DNA of 39,439 bases from an uncultured Clostridium sp. (GTDB lineage Bacteria; Bacillota; Clostridia; Peptostreptococcales; Peptostreptococcaceae), in contig USRS01000009.1 in assembly GCA_900557165.1 (NCBI GenBank), positions 1 through 39,439 of the forward strand, read 5' to 3'. Of this stretch, positions 9,072 to 17,763 are shown piece by piece. Each line of letters starts with the position of its first letter. Positions within the stretch are counted from its first letter, which is position 1. Position numbers and translations under genes: made by a program. The notes beneath the pieces are model-generated. The model saw nothing but the letters and a program-made list of their open reading frames with translations. It made no database searches and had not been told where the DNA came from.

Positions 9072-10448
9072 ATGGCAAAAGTAATTGGATTAGTAGAAAG
9101 TGTATGCCCTAATTGTTTAAAAAAAATAATGGGACAAAAAGTAGAATATGAAGATGGGGTTTATTTAGAAAAGAATTGTGAAGAACATGGTTTTTTTAAA
9201 ACTTTAATATGGGAAGGAAAAAACTATGAAGATTGGGGTGGTGTTGAAAAATATACAACTCCAGAAGTTTTAGGTAGTGAAGTAAATAAAGGCTGTCCTT
9301 ATGATTGTGGTATTTGTAGTGAGCATAGACAAGAAACTTGTTGTGTTTTATTAGAAATAACTAATAGATGTAATTTAAAATGTCCAATTTGCTTTGCATC
9401 TTCCAATGAAAATATAAAACCAGACATTTCTCTAGAAAGAATAGGTGAGTATTATGATTATCTTATGGAATGTGGAGGACCATATAATATTCAATTATCA
9501 GGAGGAGAACCGTCACTTAGAGATGATTTATATGAAATAATAAAAATGGGTAGAGACAAAGGTTTTACATTCTTCCAATTAAATACTAATGGAATAAGAA
9601 TTGCTGAAGATGAAAACTATATTAAAAAATTAGCTAAGGCAGGATTAAATACTGTATTTTTACAATTTGATGGTTTTAGTGATGAAGTATATATGAAATT
9701 AAGAGGTAAAAAACTTCTTAGAACGAAATTAAAAGCTATTGAAAATTGTAAAAAAGCAGGTGTTGGTGTAGTACTTGTGCCAACTATTAAACAAGATGTA
9801 AATGTATCTGAAATAGGCAAAATTATTAAGTTTGCCATAGATAATATGCCTGCAATAAGAGGTGTACATTTCCAACCTATAAGTTTCTTTGGTAGATATG
9901 AAGGTAGAGATGAAAAATACAGAATTACAATACCAAAAATGTTAAGAGAAATTGAAGCTCAAACAAATGGTCAAATGAAATTTGAAAACTTTATGGGTGG
10001 AGGTGCAGAAAATTCTTACTGCTCTTTCCATGCCAACTTCTTAGTCAATGAAGATAAAAGTTTAAGACCCTTGGGAAGTAAAAGTGGATGTTGTAGTAAA
10101 CCATCTTCTTCTAAACAATCTAGAGAATTTGTTGCAAAACAGTGGTCAGGAGTAGAGGGATGTTGTGACGAGGAAGTAAATACATGTTGCTGCGAAGAAA
10201 CAGTACAAAGTAGTAGTTGTTGTTCAAAAGAAAAAACATCTATTACACAATCACTTGATGATTTTTTAGAGAGATTTGATAAATATACTTTAGCTATATC
10301 AGCAATGTTATTCCAAGATGCTTGGAACTTAGATTTAAATAGACTAAAACAATGTTATATACATGTGGTAAGTGAAGATATGAAGCTTATTCCATTTTGT
10401 GCATATAACTTAACAAGTATAGATAATCAAAGTTTATATAGGAGATAA
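9072..10448 (+). CDS. Radical SAM protein with Cys-rich insert (TrsS-like)
   Basis: The radical SAM cluster motif is C100-NLK-C104-PI-C107, followed by the SAM-binding LSGGEPSLRDD (about 142-152) and further core strands (QLNTNG, FLQFDG, VPTIKQDVN). The N-terminus carries a treble-clef-like pair, VCPNCLKK and KNCEEHGFF, and CPYDCGICSEHRQETCC precedes the core. C-terminal to the core, residues 340-384 contain nine cysteines as CC, CC, CCC and CC in a Ser/Glu-rich stretch. The arrangement recalls a radical SAM (seleno)protein found beside the DVU_1556-type methyltransferase; no in-frame TGA is present, so this copy uses Cys. GGGAGG 5 bp upstream fixes the start. The reaction is unknown; a new C-C or C-S bond on a cofactor is a reasonable guess. 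Confidence 0.85.
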   Translation: MAKVIGLVESVCPNCLKKIMGQKVEYEDGVYLEKNCEEHGFFKTLIWEGKNYEDWGGVEKYTTPEVLGSEVNKGCPYDCGICSEHRQETCCVLLEITNRCNLKCPICFASSNENIKPDISLERIGEYYDYLMECGGPYNIQLSGGEPSLRDDLYEIIKMGRDKGFTFFQLNTNGIRIAEDENYIKKLAKAGLNTVFLQFDGFSDEVYMKLRGKKLLRTKLKAIENCKKAGVGVVLVPTIKQDVNVSEIGKIIKFAIDNMPAIRGVHFQPISFFGRYEGRDEKYRITIPKMLREIEAQTNGQMKFENFMGGGAENSYCSFHANFLVNEDKSLRPLGSKSGCCSKPSSSKQSREFVAKQWSGVEGCCDEEVNTCCCEETVQSSSCCSKEKTSITQSLDDFLERFDKYTLAISAMLFQDAWNLDLNRLKQCYIHVVSEDMKLIPFCAYNLTSIDNQSLYRR

Positions 10449-10450
10449 TT

Positions 10451-11773
10451 ATGATACTAGATGATTGGATTGAAGAAAAAATTAAAGTAAAGGATAATTT
10501 AGACAGGCAAAATTTAGAAAGTTATCAATTAAATACATTAAATAATTTAATTACATATGCTAAACAAAACTCGCCATTTTATAGAGAATTATACAAAAAT
10601 TTAGATAAAATAAATTCTTTAGATGAGTTATATAAAATACCAATTATCAGTGATAAAGATATAATTGAAAATGGAAATAAAATGATTTGTGTATCTCAAA
10701 GTGAAATAAGTAGAATTGTAACTTTAAATACATCGGGTACCATGGGACAATACAAAAGAATTTTTTTTACAAAAGAAGATCAAAATCTAACTGTAGATTT
10801 TTTTATTCATGGTCTTAGTTTCTTGGTGGAAAAAAATGATACTATGATGATAATGATGCCCTGTGAGAGAGAAAATAGTGTGGGGGATTTAATAAAAAAA
10901 GCTTTAATAAATATGGAGGTTACTCCTGTTTTAAATGGAACTTTACTTTCATTTGAAAAAACTACAGACCTTATGATAAAAAATAATGTAAATTCTATTG
11001 TGGGTATGCCAGTGGAAATTTTAGCTTTAGGTAGATACATAAAAGAAAGAAAACTACCTATAGAAATTAAAAGCATATTATTAAGTGCAGATACGGTTAA
11101 TGACACTTTTATTGATGAAATTAAAAATGTTTATAATTGTGATGTATATAATCATTTTGGTATGACTGAAACTGGTTTGGGAGGAGCAGTAGACTGTATA
11201 TATCATGAAGGAATGCATATTAGAGAAAATGATTTATTAGTAGAGATTGTAAATCCTATAACAAAAGAATCGCTAAAAGAAGGAGAAAGTGGTGAAGTAT
11301 TAATAACTACTTTAAGCAGAAAAGCTATGCCTCTAATTAGATATGCCACAGGAGATATAAGTTCTATTACTACAGGTAATTGTTCTTGTAAAAGCATTTT
11401 AAAAAGACTTAATAAAATTGAATATAGGATAAATGATAGAGTTTATTTAGGAAAAAACTTATATATTAATATAAATATGATAGATAATATTTTATTTAAA
11501 TTAAAAGATTTAATTAACTATAAAATAGAAATAGAAAATAATCATAACTTCTATGAATTAAATTTACAGCTGGCATTTTTACACTTAAATAATGAAAATA
11601 TGAGCTATGCCTACAATAATAAATTAAAAAATAAAATAAAAGACTTATTATTAAGTAATAGTACAATAGAAAAATCTTTTGAAATGGGAAATTTAAAGTT
11701 TAATATTAAATTAATATATACAAAAGAATATATTAATTTTTATAAAGGCAAGAGAAAAATTATATTTAACTAA
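10451..11773 (+). CDS. AMP-dependent CoA ligase-like protein (PaaK-like, DVU_1553-like)
   Basis: The 440-residue protein belongs to the adenylate-forming superfamily, near phenylacetate-CoA ligases. It shows the P-loop-like TLNTSGTMGQYKRIFF (about 95-110), the A5 motif NHFGMTETGLGG, and the A7-like RYATGDISSI followed by KRLNKIEYRIND. It starts 3 bp after the radical SAM gene, with AGGAGA before the ATG. Such enzymes activate a carboxylate as acyl-AMP. Here it could activate a pathway intermediate or a carboxyl group on the modified cofactor. The alternative, that it acts on the acid produced by the aldehyde oxidoreductase, is equally open. Confidence 0.82.
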   Translation: MILDDWIEEKIKVKDNLDRQNLESYQLNTLNNLITYAKQNSPFYRELYKNLDKINSLDELYKIPIISDKDIIENGNKMICVSQSEISRIVTLNTSGTMGQYKRIFFTKEDQNLTVDFFIHGLSFLVEKNDTMMIMMPCERENSVGDLIKKALINMEVTPVLNGTLLSFEKTTDLMIKNNVNSIVGMPVEILALGRYIKERKLPIEIKSILLSADTVNDTFIDEIKNVYNCDVYNHFGMTETGLGGAVDCIYHEGMHIRENDLLVEIVNPITKESLKEGESGEVLITTLSRKAMPLIRYATGDISSITTGNCSCKSILKRLNKIEYRINDRVYLGKNLYININMIDNILFKLKDLINYKIEIENNHNFYELNLQLAFLHLNNENMSYAYNNKLKNKIKDLLLSNSTIEKSFEMGNLKFNIKLIYTKEYINFYKGKRKIIFN

Positions 11774-11784
11774 AAGGATGAAAA

Positions 11785-12363
11785 ATGAATATTTATTTAA
11801 TAAGACATGGAAAATTATATTGGGATGATAATATAAAAAAATGTATAGGTATAACTGATGTTGATTTAAGCAATGAAGGAATAATAATGGCCCAAGAAAA
11901 TGGACATTTTTTAGAAGATAAAAACATAAATAAAATTTACACTAGCGATTTAAAGCGATGTAAAAAAACAGCTCAAATAATATCTGAAAAATTACAAATA
12001 CCGTATTATATCGAAAAAGAATTAAGAGAAATAAATATGGGGATTTGGGAAAATAAATCTTTTCAATATATAAAAGCTAAATATGCAAAGGATTATGAAA
12101 ATCGTGGTAAATATATTGATACTTTCAAAGTAGAAGGTGGAGAAACCTTTGAGCAATGTTATAAACGCTCTGTAAATATACTAAATGAATTATGTAATAA
12201 AAACAAAAATAAAAACATAGTATTAGTATGTCATAGTGGAATAATAAAATGTTTAATTTGTTATATAAAACAGATACCATTAAAGGATATTATGACAATT
12301 AAATTAAATTATGGTCAAATTACTAGTATCAATTATGAAAATGAAAAATATACAATATATTAA
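11785..12363 (+). CDS. Histidine phosphatase family protein (alpha-ribazole phosphatase-like)
   Basis: A 192-residue phosphoglycerate-mutase-like phosphatase with the catalytic LIRHGKLYWDD at residues 4-14, YTSDLKRCKKTAQII, the acidic LREINMGIWE, and the second catalytic histidine in LVCHSGIIKCL. CobC/alpha-ribazole phosphatases have this size and layout, but there are no cobalamin genes nearby, so I read it as the last member of the accessory operon, acting on a phosphorylated intermediate. It follows the CoA-ligase-like gene by 11 bp. Confidence 0.82.
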   Translation: MNIYLIRHGKLYWDDNIKKCIGITDVDLSNEGIIMAQENGHFLEDKNINKIYTSDLKRCKKTAQIISEKLQIPYYIEKELREINMGIWENKSFQYIKAKYAKDYENRGKYIDTFKVEGGETFEQCYKRSVNILNELCNKNKNKNIVLVCHSGIIKCLICYIKQIPLKDIMTIKLNYGQITSINYENEKYTIY

Positions 12364-12497
12364 TAAAAAATAAAGAAGTTAAAAGAATATAATTAAGTTT
12401 TTTATAAAGACTATATTTATATAATAAAATTTGTTAATATATTATTTATAGAAAAATAACATATCATTTACAGCGGTTTAGAGGGGAGACAGAATAA

Positions 12498-14480
12498 ATG
12501 ATTGAAAATATTATAAGCAATGAAAATATAATAGAAAGAGAAAAAAATATATTTGAAAAAATAATACTAGTAGTTTGTATGCTATCATTTATTTATATAT
12601 TTAACATATTTTCTAAAATAGGATCAGAAAAATCATATCTAGAAACTACATTATTTTTTATTAGAAGTTTTAATTTTATATTATCCTTGTTAGCATATGG
12701 TAGTTGCTTGATATCTTATTATAGATTGAAAAAAGATAGTATTTTTATTATATCACTAATGTATTTGGGGTTAGGTGTAGGAATAGCAACTGGTCAAATT
12801 GACTTTTTTAGTTTTTATTATGAAGAACTTACACTATTTAATTACATAAGAGTATCACCTTCCATTCTCAGAATAGTATTACTTATAATAGCTATAATTC
12901 CACATTGTAAAATAAAAAAATTAATAATGAATAATAAGAAATATTCAATTACATTTGTTATCTTATATACTATTGTATTTGATATTTTAGAAAATAATAT
13001 TTCAATATTTAATGCATTCGATAATAGGGAATTTCTTATAATTTATAATGTTTTATTAATAATAGTATATACTACTGTATCCATAAGATTATTTGTAATA
13101 GGTAGGAAGGAAAAAGAATACTTATTTTTAGTAATATCAGCAAGTATTTTTATGTTAGGTGTAAAAGCTATGTATACTATTGGTGTTGTTGATGCATCAT
13201 CTTTTTATTCAAAACTAACATCTGTATCTATTACATATATTATATGTTTAACAGTAATTTCTGGATCATTTTTTGAGTTATACTTATATATAAATAGAAC
13301 AAAAATATTAAATGATAACCTTAGTCTTTTTTATAATTTAGCTGATAATAACAAAGACAATTTTATGTATATATGTGATGAGGATGGAAAGATTATCTAT
13401 GCTAATAAAAAATTTAAAGAATACTATAAATATTATACAGAAGAAGATAAAAAAAGATTAAGTCTATATTTTTCTGTTGTTCAAAATAATTTAAAAAATA
13501 AAGATGAAATTATGCAATCTTTAAATCAAAAAGGCGACTGGAGAGGTATAATAAAAAGTTTAGGTAATTATATGTCTGTAGATTGTTCTATAAAAACAAT
13601 AGAAAAATCTTCAAATAAGCTAAAATATGCAGTTACATATACAGATATATCAGAAATATTAAAGACAGAGTTAGAGTTAGAAAAACTAAAAGTATATAAC
13701 AAAGAAAAGACTGAATTTATGTCAAATATATCTCATGAACTTAGAACACCAATTAATATTTTTTATTCTACGATTCAATTACTTGATATTTCTTTAGTAA
13801 AAACAGATAAAGATTTTAGAAAAATATATGAAAAATATAAAAGAACACTACATGTTAATTGTAAAAGAATGTTGAGATTAATTAATAATGTGGTAGATAT
13901 ATCAAAAATAGAAACAGGAATACTTAAAGGTAAGTTTGATTATTATAATTTGATAGCAATAGTTGAAGATGTAACTTTATCTGTTGTAAATTATGCTAAA
14001 TTAAAATCTATCAATATTCAATTTGATACAAATGAAGAAGAATTTATCATGAGATGTGATCCCTCTATGATAGAAAGAGTTTTATTAAATCTACTTTCCA
14101 ATGCCATAAAATTTACTCCAGAAAATAAAAATATATATGTGGATATATGTGTAAATGATGATTTTGCTGAAATTGATATAAGGGATGAAGGAATTGGTAT
14201 TTCACAAAAATATAAAAATGCAATTTTTGAGAGGTTTGTACAAGCAGATAAATCATTGACTCGAGAAAATGAAGGAAGTGGAATCGGGCTTAGTATAGTT
14301 AAGTCTATAGTAGATCTTCATGATGGATATATTAGTGTAGAAAGTGAAATAGGAAAAGGAAGTACATTTAAAATAATATTACCACATAGGTGCAATAAAC
14401 ATATTGATTATAAAATATATGATACAAGTAATTATAATACAGAATTAGAACTATCAGATATATATGAAGTTTTAATATAA
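12498..14480 (+). CDS. Orphan membrane sensor histidine kinase (multi-TM sensor, PAS, HisKA, HATPase)
   Basis: The 660-residue protein begins with about eight hydrophobic segments (residues 20-265) that resemble a MASE3-type membrane sensor. A PAS-like domain follows (about 275-390; NFMYICDEDGKIIYANKKF). The phosphoacceptor region has H413 in FMSNISHELRTPIN. The ATPase domain has the N-box NLLSNAIKFTP (N535), G1 DIRDEGIGIS, F-box IFERF, and G2 GSGIGLSIVKS. All catalytic boxes are intact. No response regulator gene lies next to it, so its partner is elsewhere. GGGGAG stands 9 bp before ATG. It could respond to membrane or redox state; the ligand is unknown. Confidence 0.9.
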   Translation: MIENIISNENIIEREKNIFEKIILVVCMLSFIYIFNIFSKIGSEKSYLETTLFFIRSFNFILSLLAYGSCLISYYRLKKDSIFIISLMYLGLGVGIATGQIDFFSFYYEELTLFNYIRVSPSILRIVLLIIAIIPHCKIKKLIMNNKKYSITFVILYTIVFDILENNISIFNAFDNREFLIIYNVLLIIVYTTVSIRLFVIGRKEKEYLFLVISASIFMLGVKAMYTIGVVDASSFYSKLTSVSITYIICLTVISGSFFELYLYINRTKILNDNLSLFYNLADNNKDNFMYICDEDGKIIYANKKFKEYYKYYTEEDKKRLSLYFSVVQNNLKNKDEIMQSLNQKGDWRGIIKSLGNYMSVDCSIKTIEKSSNKLKYAVTYTDISEILKTELELEKLKVYNKEKTEFMSNISHELRTPINIFYSTIQLLDISLVKTDKDFRKIYEKYKRTLHVNCKRMLRLINNVVDISKIETGILKGKFDYYNLIAIVEDVTLSVVNYAKLKSINIQFDTNEEEFIMRCDPSMIERVLLNLLSNAIKFTPENKNIYVDICVNDDFAEIDIRDEGIGISQKYKNAIFERFVQADKSLTRENEGSGIGLSIVKSIVDLHDGYISVESEIGKGSTFKIILPHRCNKHIDYKIYDTSNYNTELELSDIYEVLI

Positions 14481-14483
14481 TTT

Positions 14484-14508
14484 AAATCCCCATTTTGGGG
14501 ATTTTTTT
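14484..14508 (+). terminator. Terminator after the histidine kinase
   Basis: AAATCCCC (14484-14491) pairs with GGGGATTT (14497-14504) across a short loop and is followed by a T run. Confidence 0.9.
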
Positions 14509-14600
14509 GTTTTATAATTTGAAATTAAACTAAAAAATATATATATTGAAAAAATTATAACAATATTGAATGAAAAAATGAAAATATAATGATAAAATTG

Positions 14601-14629
14601 TTGACCATTAAAAAAATGGATGTTATAAT
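14601..14629 (+). promoter_or_regulatory. Sigma-A-type promoter of the siderophore uptake operon
   Basis: TTGACC (14601-14606) and TATAAT (14624-14629) are separated by 17 bp. Transcription would start near 14636, about 60 bp before the lipoprotein start codon. Confidence 0.8.
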
Positions 14630-14645
14630 AAGAACACGAAATAAG

Positions 14646-14660
14646 TGAAAATGATTATTG
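14646..14660 (+). promoter_or_regulatory. Fur-like operator
   Basis: TGAAAATGATTATTG matches the 7-1-7 Fur consensus TGATAATNATTATCA at 11 of the 14 defined positions. It lies roughly +10 to +24 from the predicted start, where a bound repressor would block transcription. Iron repression fits the siderophore-type genes downstream. Confidence 0.65.
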
Positions 14661-14697
14661 ATTACGATTATAAAATAGACAATAAGGAGAAAAGGAC

Positions 14698-15633
14698 ATG
14701 AAAAAATTAAAATCATTAGTAGTGCTAGCGTTAGCATTAACGACGTTTGGACTTATAGGTTGTTCATCAAATGATGCAACAAAAGAGTCGTCAGAAACTA
14801 GAGTAGTTGAAACGGCAAAAGGAGAAGTTGAAATACCAGCAAATCCTAAGAAAATAGTAGATATATCAGGTAGTAGTGAAGAATTAGTATTACTTGGACA
14901 TAATGTGGTAGGAACATCAAATGTGGATTCTTACGATACATCAAATGTACCAGCGTATATGAAAGATAAATTAGGCGATGCTAAAGTAGTTGGTCATTCA
15001 ATGATGGAAACAGCAGATGTGGAAGCAATACTTGCTTGTGAACCAGATTTAATAATAATGTCTACAAGACAAGAACAAATATATGATGAATTAAAAGAAA
15101 TAGCTCCAACAGTTATGTTAGAAGATCAATCAAATGATTGGGAAGAAAAATTAAAAGATATAGCTAAATTATTTGGACAAGAAGAAGAAGCACAAAAATG
15201 GTTAGATGCTTACTATGAAAAAGCTGAAAAATTAGGAGAAGAAATAAAAAAAGCTAACGGTGAAGATACAACTTACTTAACAGTACTTGCAAGTTCAGGA
15301 TCATTTATGGTATTTAGTGAAGGTGGTATAGGAACAGTTTTAAAAGACGATATGAAATTACCACAACCAGCAAATATGCCTGAGCAAGATAGTATAACAC
15401 TACCAACAGTTACTATGGAAGGTTTATCTGAAATAGATGCTGACCATATAATAGTAATAGCTACAGAATCAGATAAAGCTGATTTAGAAGCTAGTTCAGT
15501 TTGGTCACAAATTAGAGCTGTAAAAGACGGAAATGTAACTATATTAGATGCAAGTCCATACTTCTCTCAAGCTTACAATCCAATAGGAAGAGAATTAATA
15601 TTAGAGTCAGTTAAAGACGCAGTAATAAAATAG
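14698..15633 (+). CDS. Iron-siderophore ABC transporter substrate-binding lipoprotein
   Basis: A 311-residue periplasmic-binding-protein-2 family (FecB/FhuD-like) protein. The N-terminus is a lipoprotein signal, KKLKSLVVLALALTTFGLIGC, with the lipobox cysteine at residue 22, so it is anchored on the outer face of the membrane. Typical family features follow: KKIVDISGSSEELVLLGH, VEAILACEPDLIIMSTRQ, and a C-terminal AYNPIGRELILESVKDAV. It heads an operon with two FecCD permeases and an ATPase. The exact ligand (catecholate, hydroxamate or haem) cannot be read. AAGGAG precedes the ATG. Confidence 0.9.
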   Translation: MKKLKSLVVLALALTTFGLIGCSSNDATKESSETRVVETAKGEVEIPANPKKIVDISGSSEELVLLGHNVVGTSNVDSYDTSNVPAYMKDKLGDAKVVGHSMMETADVEAILACEPDLIIMSTRQEQIYDELKEIAPTVMLEDQSNDWEEKLKDIAKLFGQEEEAQKWLDAYYEKAEKLGEEIKKANGEDTTYLTVLASSGSFMVFSEGGIGTVLKDDMKLPQPANMPEQDSITLPTVTMEGLSEIDADHIIVIATESDKADLEASSVWSQIRAVKDGNVTILDASPYFSQAYNPIGRELILESVKDAVIK

Positions 15634-15642
15634 TTAAAACAG

Positions 15643-15679
15643 TAGGTGGGGAAAATAACAATTTTCTTCACCTATTTTT
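15643..15679 (+). terminator. Intra-operon hairpin/terminator after the binding-protein gene
   Basis: TAGGTG (15643-15648) pairs with CACCTA (15669-15674), with an inner GAAAAT/ATTTTC stem, and TTTTT follows. Partial termination would make more binding protein than permease, as is usual for such operons. Confidence 0.75.
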
Positions 15680-15687
15680 AGATTAAA

Positions 15688-15702
15688 TGAAAATGATATT
15701 TA
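15688..15702 (+). promoter_or_regulatory. Weak second Fur-like site before the permease genes
   Basis: TGAAAATGATATTTA has the first half of the Fur 7-1-7 motif with one change and a poorer second half. It sits between the internal terminator and the first permease gene. I see no clear promoter beside it, so this is tentative. Confidence 0.35.
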
Positions 15703-15728
15703 AATACAATTGAGAAGGAGGAGCATGT

Positions 15729-16739
15729 ATGGGCAAATTAACAAAGAAAAATAAAGCTTTTATGCTTATGATTTTGGGTATTATATTGCTTATAGGTGGT
15801 ATAGCTGTATCCATATCATTGGGAGCTAAAAATATAGATATAAATACAATATTAAGAAGTATATTATCAGATGGTAATGATATAAATACAAAAATAATAA
15901 GAGATGTTAGAGTACCTAGAGTACTTGCTGCAGCTTTAGTAGGAGGATTTTTAGCTGTATCAGGAGCAATTATGCAAGGGATAACTAGAAATCCCATAGC
16001 TGAGCCATCAGTAATGGGTATAACTCAAGGAGCAACTTTTATGATAGCAGTTGCTTTAGTCTTACAAAGAATAAATCCTAATTTAGTTTTAGGAAGTTTT
16101 GCAAAAATGATATTTGCATTTTTAGGGGCAAGTATAAGTGGATTATTTGTATATTTTATAAGTTCTAGAGCAGGAAGAAAAGTTGACCCAGTTAAATTGG
16201 CTTTAGCGGGAACAGCCATGGGAACTTTATTAATTTCATTGGCTATGGGAACTTCAATGTACTTTAATCTTTCACAGGAATTAAGTTTTTGGATTGCTGG
16301 AGGATTAACATCAGCAAAGTGGCAAGGAGTTAATTTACTTTTGATAGTTGGGTCAGTGGGTCTGATAGGTGCTATTATAATGGCCCCTAAAATTACAATA
16401 TTAAGTTTAGGAGAAGAAGTTGCCATTGGACTAGGTCAAAGAACTAACTTAGTAAGATTTATATCTTTAATAATAGTAATACTTCTTACAGGAGCATCAG
16501 TGTCTGTTGCTGGAAATGTAGTGTTTGTAGGACTTATAGTACCACAAATAATTAGAGGTATAGTAGGAGCTGATTACAAATATATAATTCCACTATCTAT
16601 GCTATTTGGATCAGTTTTATTAGTTTATAGTGATATTTTAGCAAGAACAATTAACCCTCCTTATGAAACACCAATTGGATCTTTAACAGCACTACTTGGA
16701 GTTCCAATATTTATTTACCTTGTGAGAAAGGAGAGTTAA
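15729..16739 (+). CDS. FecCD-family iron-siderophore ABC permease, first subunit
   Basis: The 336-residue protein has about nine or ten membrane segments and FecCD/BtuC family signatures: VRVPRVLAAALVGGFLAVSGAIMQGITRNPIAEPSVMG in the N-terminal half, and the ATPase-contacting GEEVAIGLGQ region, followed by AGNVVFVGLIVPQIIRGIVG. It would form the channel with the next gene product. GAAGGAGG stands just before ATG. The next gene starts one base after its stop. Confidence 0.92.
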   Translation: MGKLTKKNKAFMLMILGIILLIGGIAVSISLGAKNIDINTILRSILSDGNDINTKIIRDVRVPRVLAAALVGGFLAVSGAIMQGITRNPIAEPSVMGITQGATFMIAVALVLQRINPNLVLGSFAKMIFAFLGASISGLFVYFISSRAGRKVDPVKLALAGTAMGTLLISLAMGTSMYFNLSQELSFWIAGGLTSAKWQGVNLLLIVGSVGLIGAIIMAPKITILSLGEEVAIGLGQRTNLVRFISLIIVILLTGASVSVAGNVVFVGLIVPQIIRGIVGADYKYIIPLSMLFGSVLLVYSDILARTINPPYETPIGSLTALLGVPIFIYLVRKES

Positions 16740-16740
16740 T

Positions 16741-17748
16741 ATGAAAAAAAATAATAAATTTTTAATAGTTACATCAATATTGATAAGTTTAATTTTTATA
16801 ACTTTTTTAGTTAGTTTAAATATGGGATCTTTATCAATAAAACCTGTGGATGTTTTAAAAACTTTAATTGGACAAGGAAGTAAAGCTCAAGAAATAGCTA
16901 TTTTTAAATTAAGGCTACCAAGAATAGTAATCGGTATATTAGTTGGAACAGCACTAGCTACATCAGGAGCTATTTTGCAAGGTGTTACGAAAAATGATTT
17001 AGCAGATTCAGGAATACTTGGTATAAACTCAGGTTCTGCCCTTTTTGTAGTAATGTATATTTATTTCATGAACGGAAATGTATACGATGGAATAAGTAAT
17101 TTAACTATATTTACTATGCCAATAGTTGCACTGACTGGCGCTGTATTTGCAGCAGCATTGATTTATATGTTGTCATGGAATAAAGGAATAAATTCATCTA
17201 GATTATTATTAATAGGTATAGGTGTAAATATAGCATTTTCTTCATTACTGACAATTTTCCAACTTAAATTTACTACACAAGAATTTAATAGAGTTATGGC
17301 CTGGACTTCAGGAAGTATCTGGGGGTCAAATTGGAAATATGTAATGGCTATTTTACCATTTATATTAATATTAATGTTTTTAACAATTTATAAATCTAGG
17401 TATTTAGATGCTCTAAACTTAGGTGATGAAGTATCAACAGGCCTTGGGATAGAAGTAGAAAAAGAAAGAAGAAAATTATTAATATATGCAGTAATTTTAT
17501 CGGGGGTAGCAACATCTGTAGCAGGAAGTATAGGATTTTTAGGATTAGTTGCACCTCATATAGCAAGAAAATTAGTAGGACCAAAACATAGTAAATTAAT
17601 TCCTGCATCTGCTCTTATTGGTACTTTAATTTTATTAGTTGGAGATACCATATCTAGAAATATTATTGCACCTATGGAAATTCCAGTGGGAATTGTAGTA
17701 GCAATTATAGGTGTACCATATTTTATTTATTTAATGTTATCAGAATAG
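16741..17748 (+). CDS. FecCD-family iron-siderophore ABC permease, second subunit
   Basis: A 335-residue paralogue of the preceding permease. It has the same family pattern, IFKLRLPRIVIGILVGTALATSGAILQGV near residues 55-85, the coupling segment LGDEVSTGLGIEVEKER, and the closing AGSIGFLGLVAPHIARKLVGPKH. AAGGAGAG overlaps the end of the first permease gene. Two distinct FecCD subunits imply a heterodimeric channel. Confidence 0.92.
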   Translation: MKKNNKFLIVTSILISLIFITFLVSLNMGSLSIKPVDVLKTLIGQGSKAQEIAIFKLRLPRIVIGILVGTALATSGAILQGVTKNDLADSGILGINSGSALFVVMYIYFMNGNVYDGISNLTIFTMPIVALTGAVFAAALIYMLSWNKGINSSRLLLIGIGVNIAFSSLLTIFQLKFTTQEFNRVMAWTSGSIWGSNWKYVMAILPFILILMFLTIYKSRYLDALNLGDEVSTGLGIEVEKERRKLLIYAVILSGVATSVAGSIGFLGLVAPHIARKLVGPKHSKLIPASALIGTLILLVGDTISRNIIAPMEIPVGIVVAIIGVPYFIYLMLSE

Positions 17749-17763
17749 AAAGAAGGAGAAATT

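Noticed and set aside
16025..16426. Reverse-strand 133-codon frame in the first permease gene
   Set aside because: It is a shadow of a clear FecCD gene: no start signals, and composition rich in Ala/Pro/Lys from antisense membrane codons.
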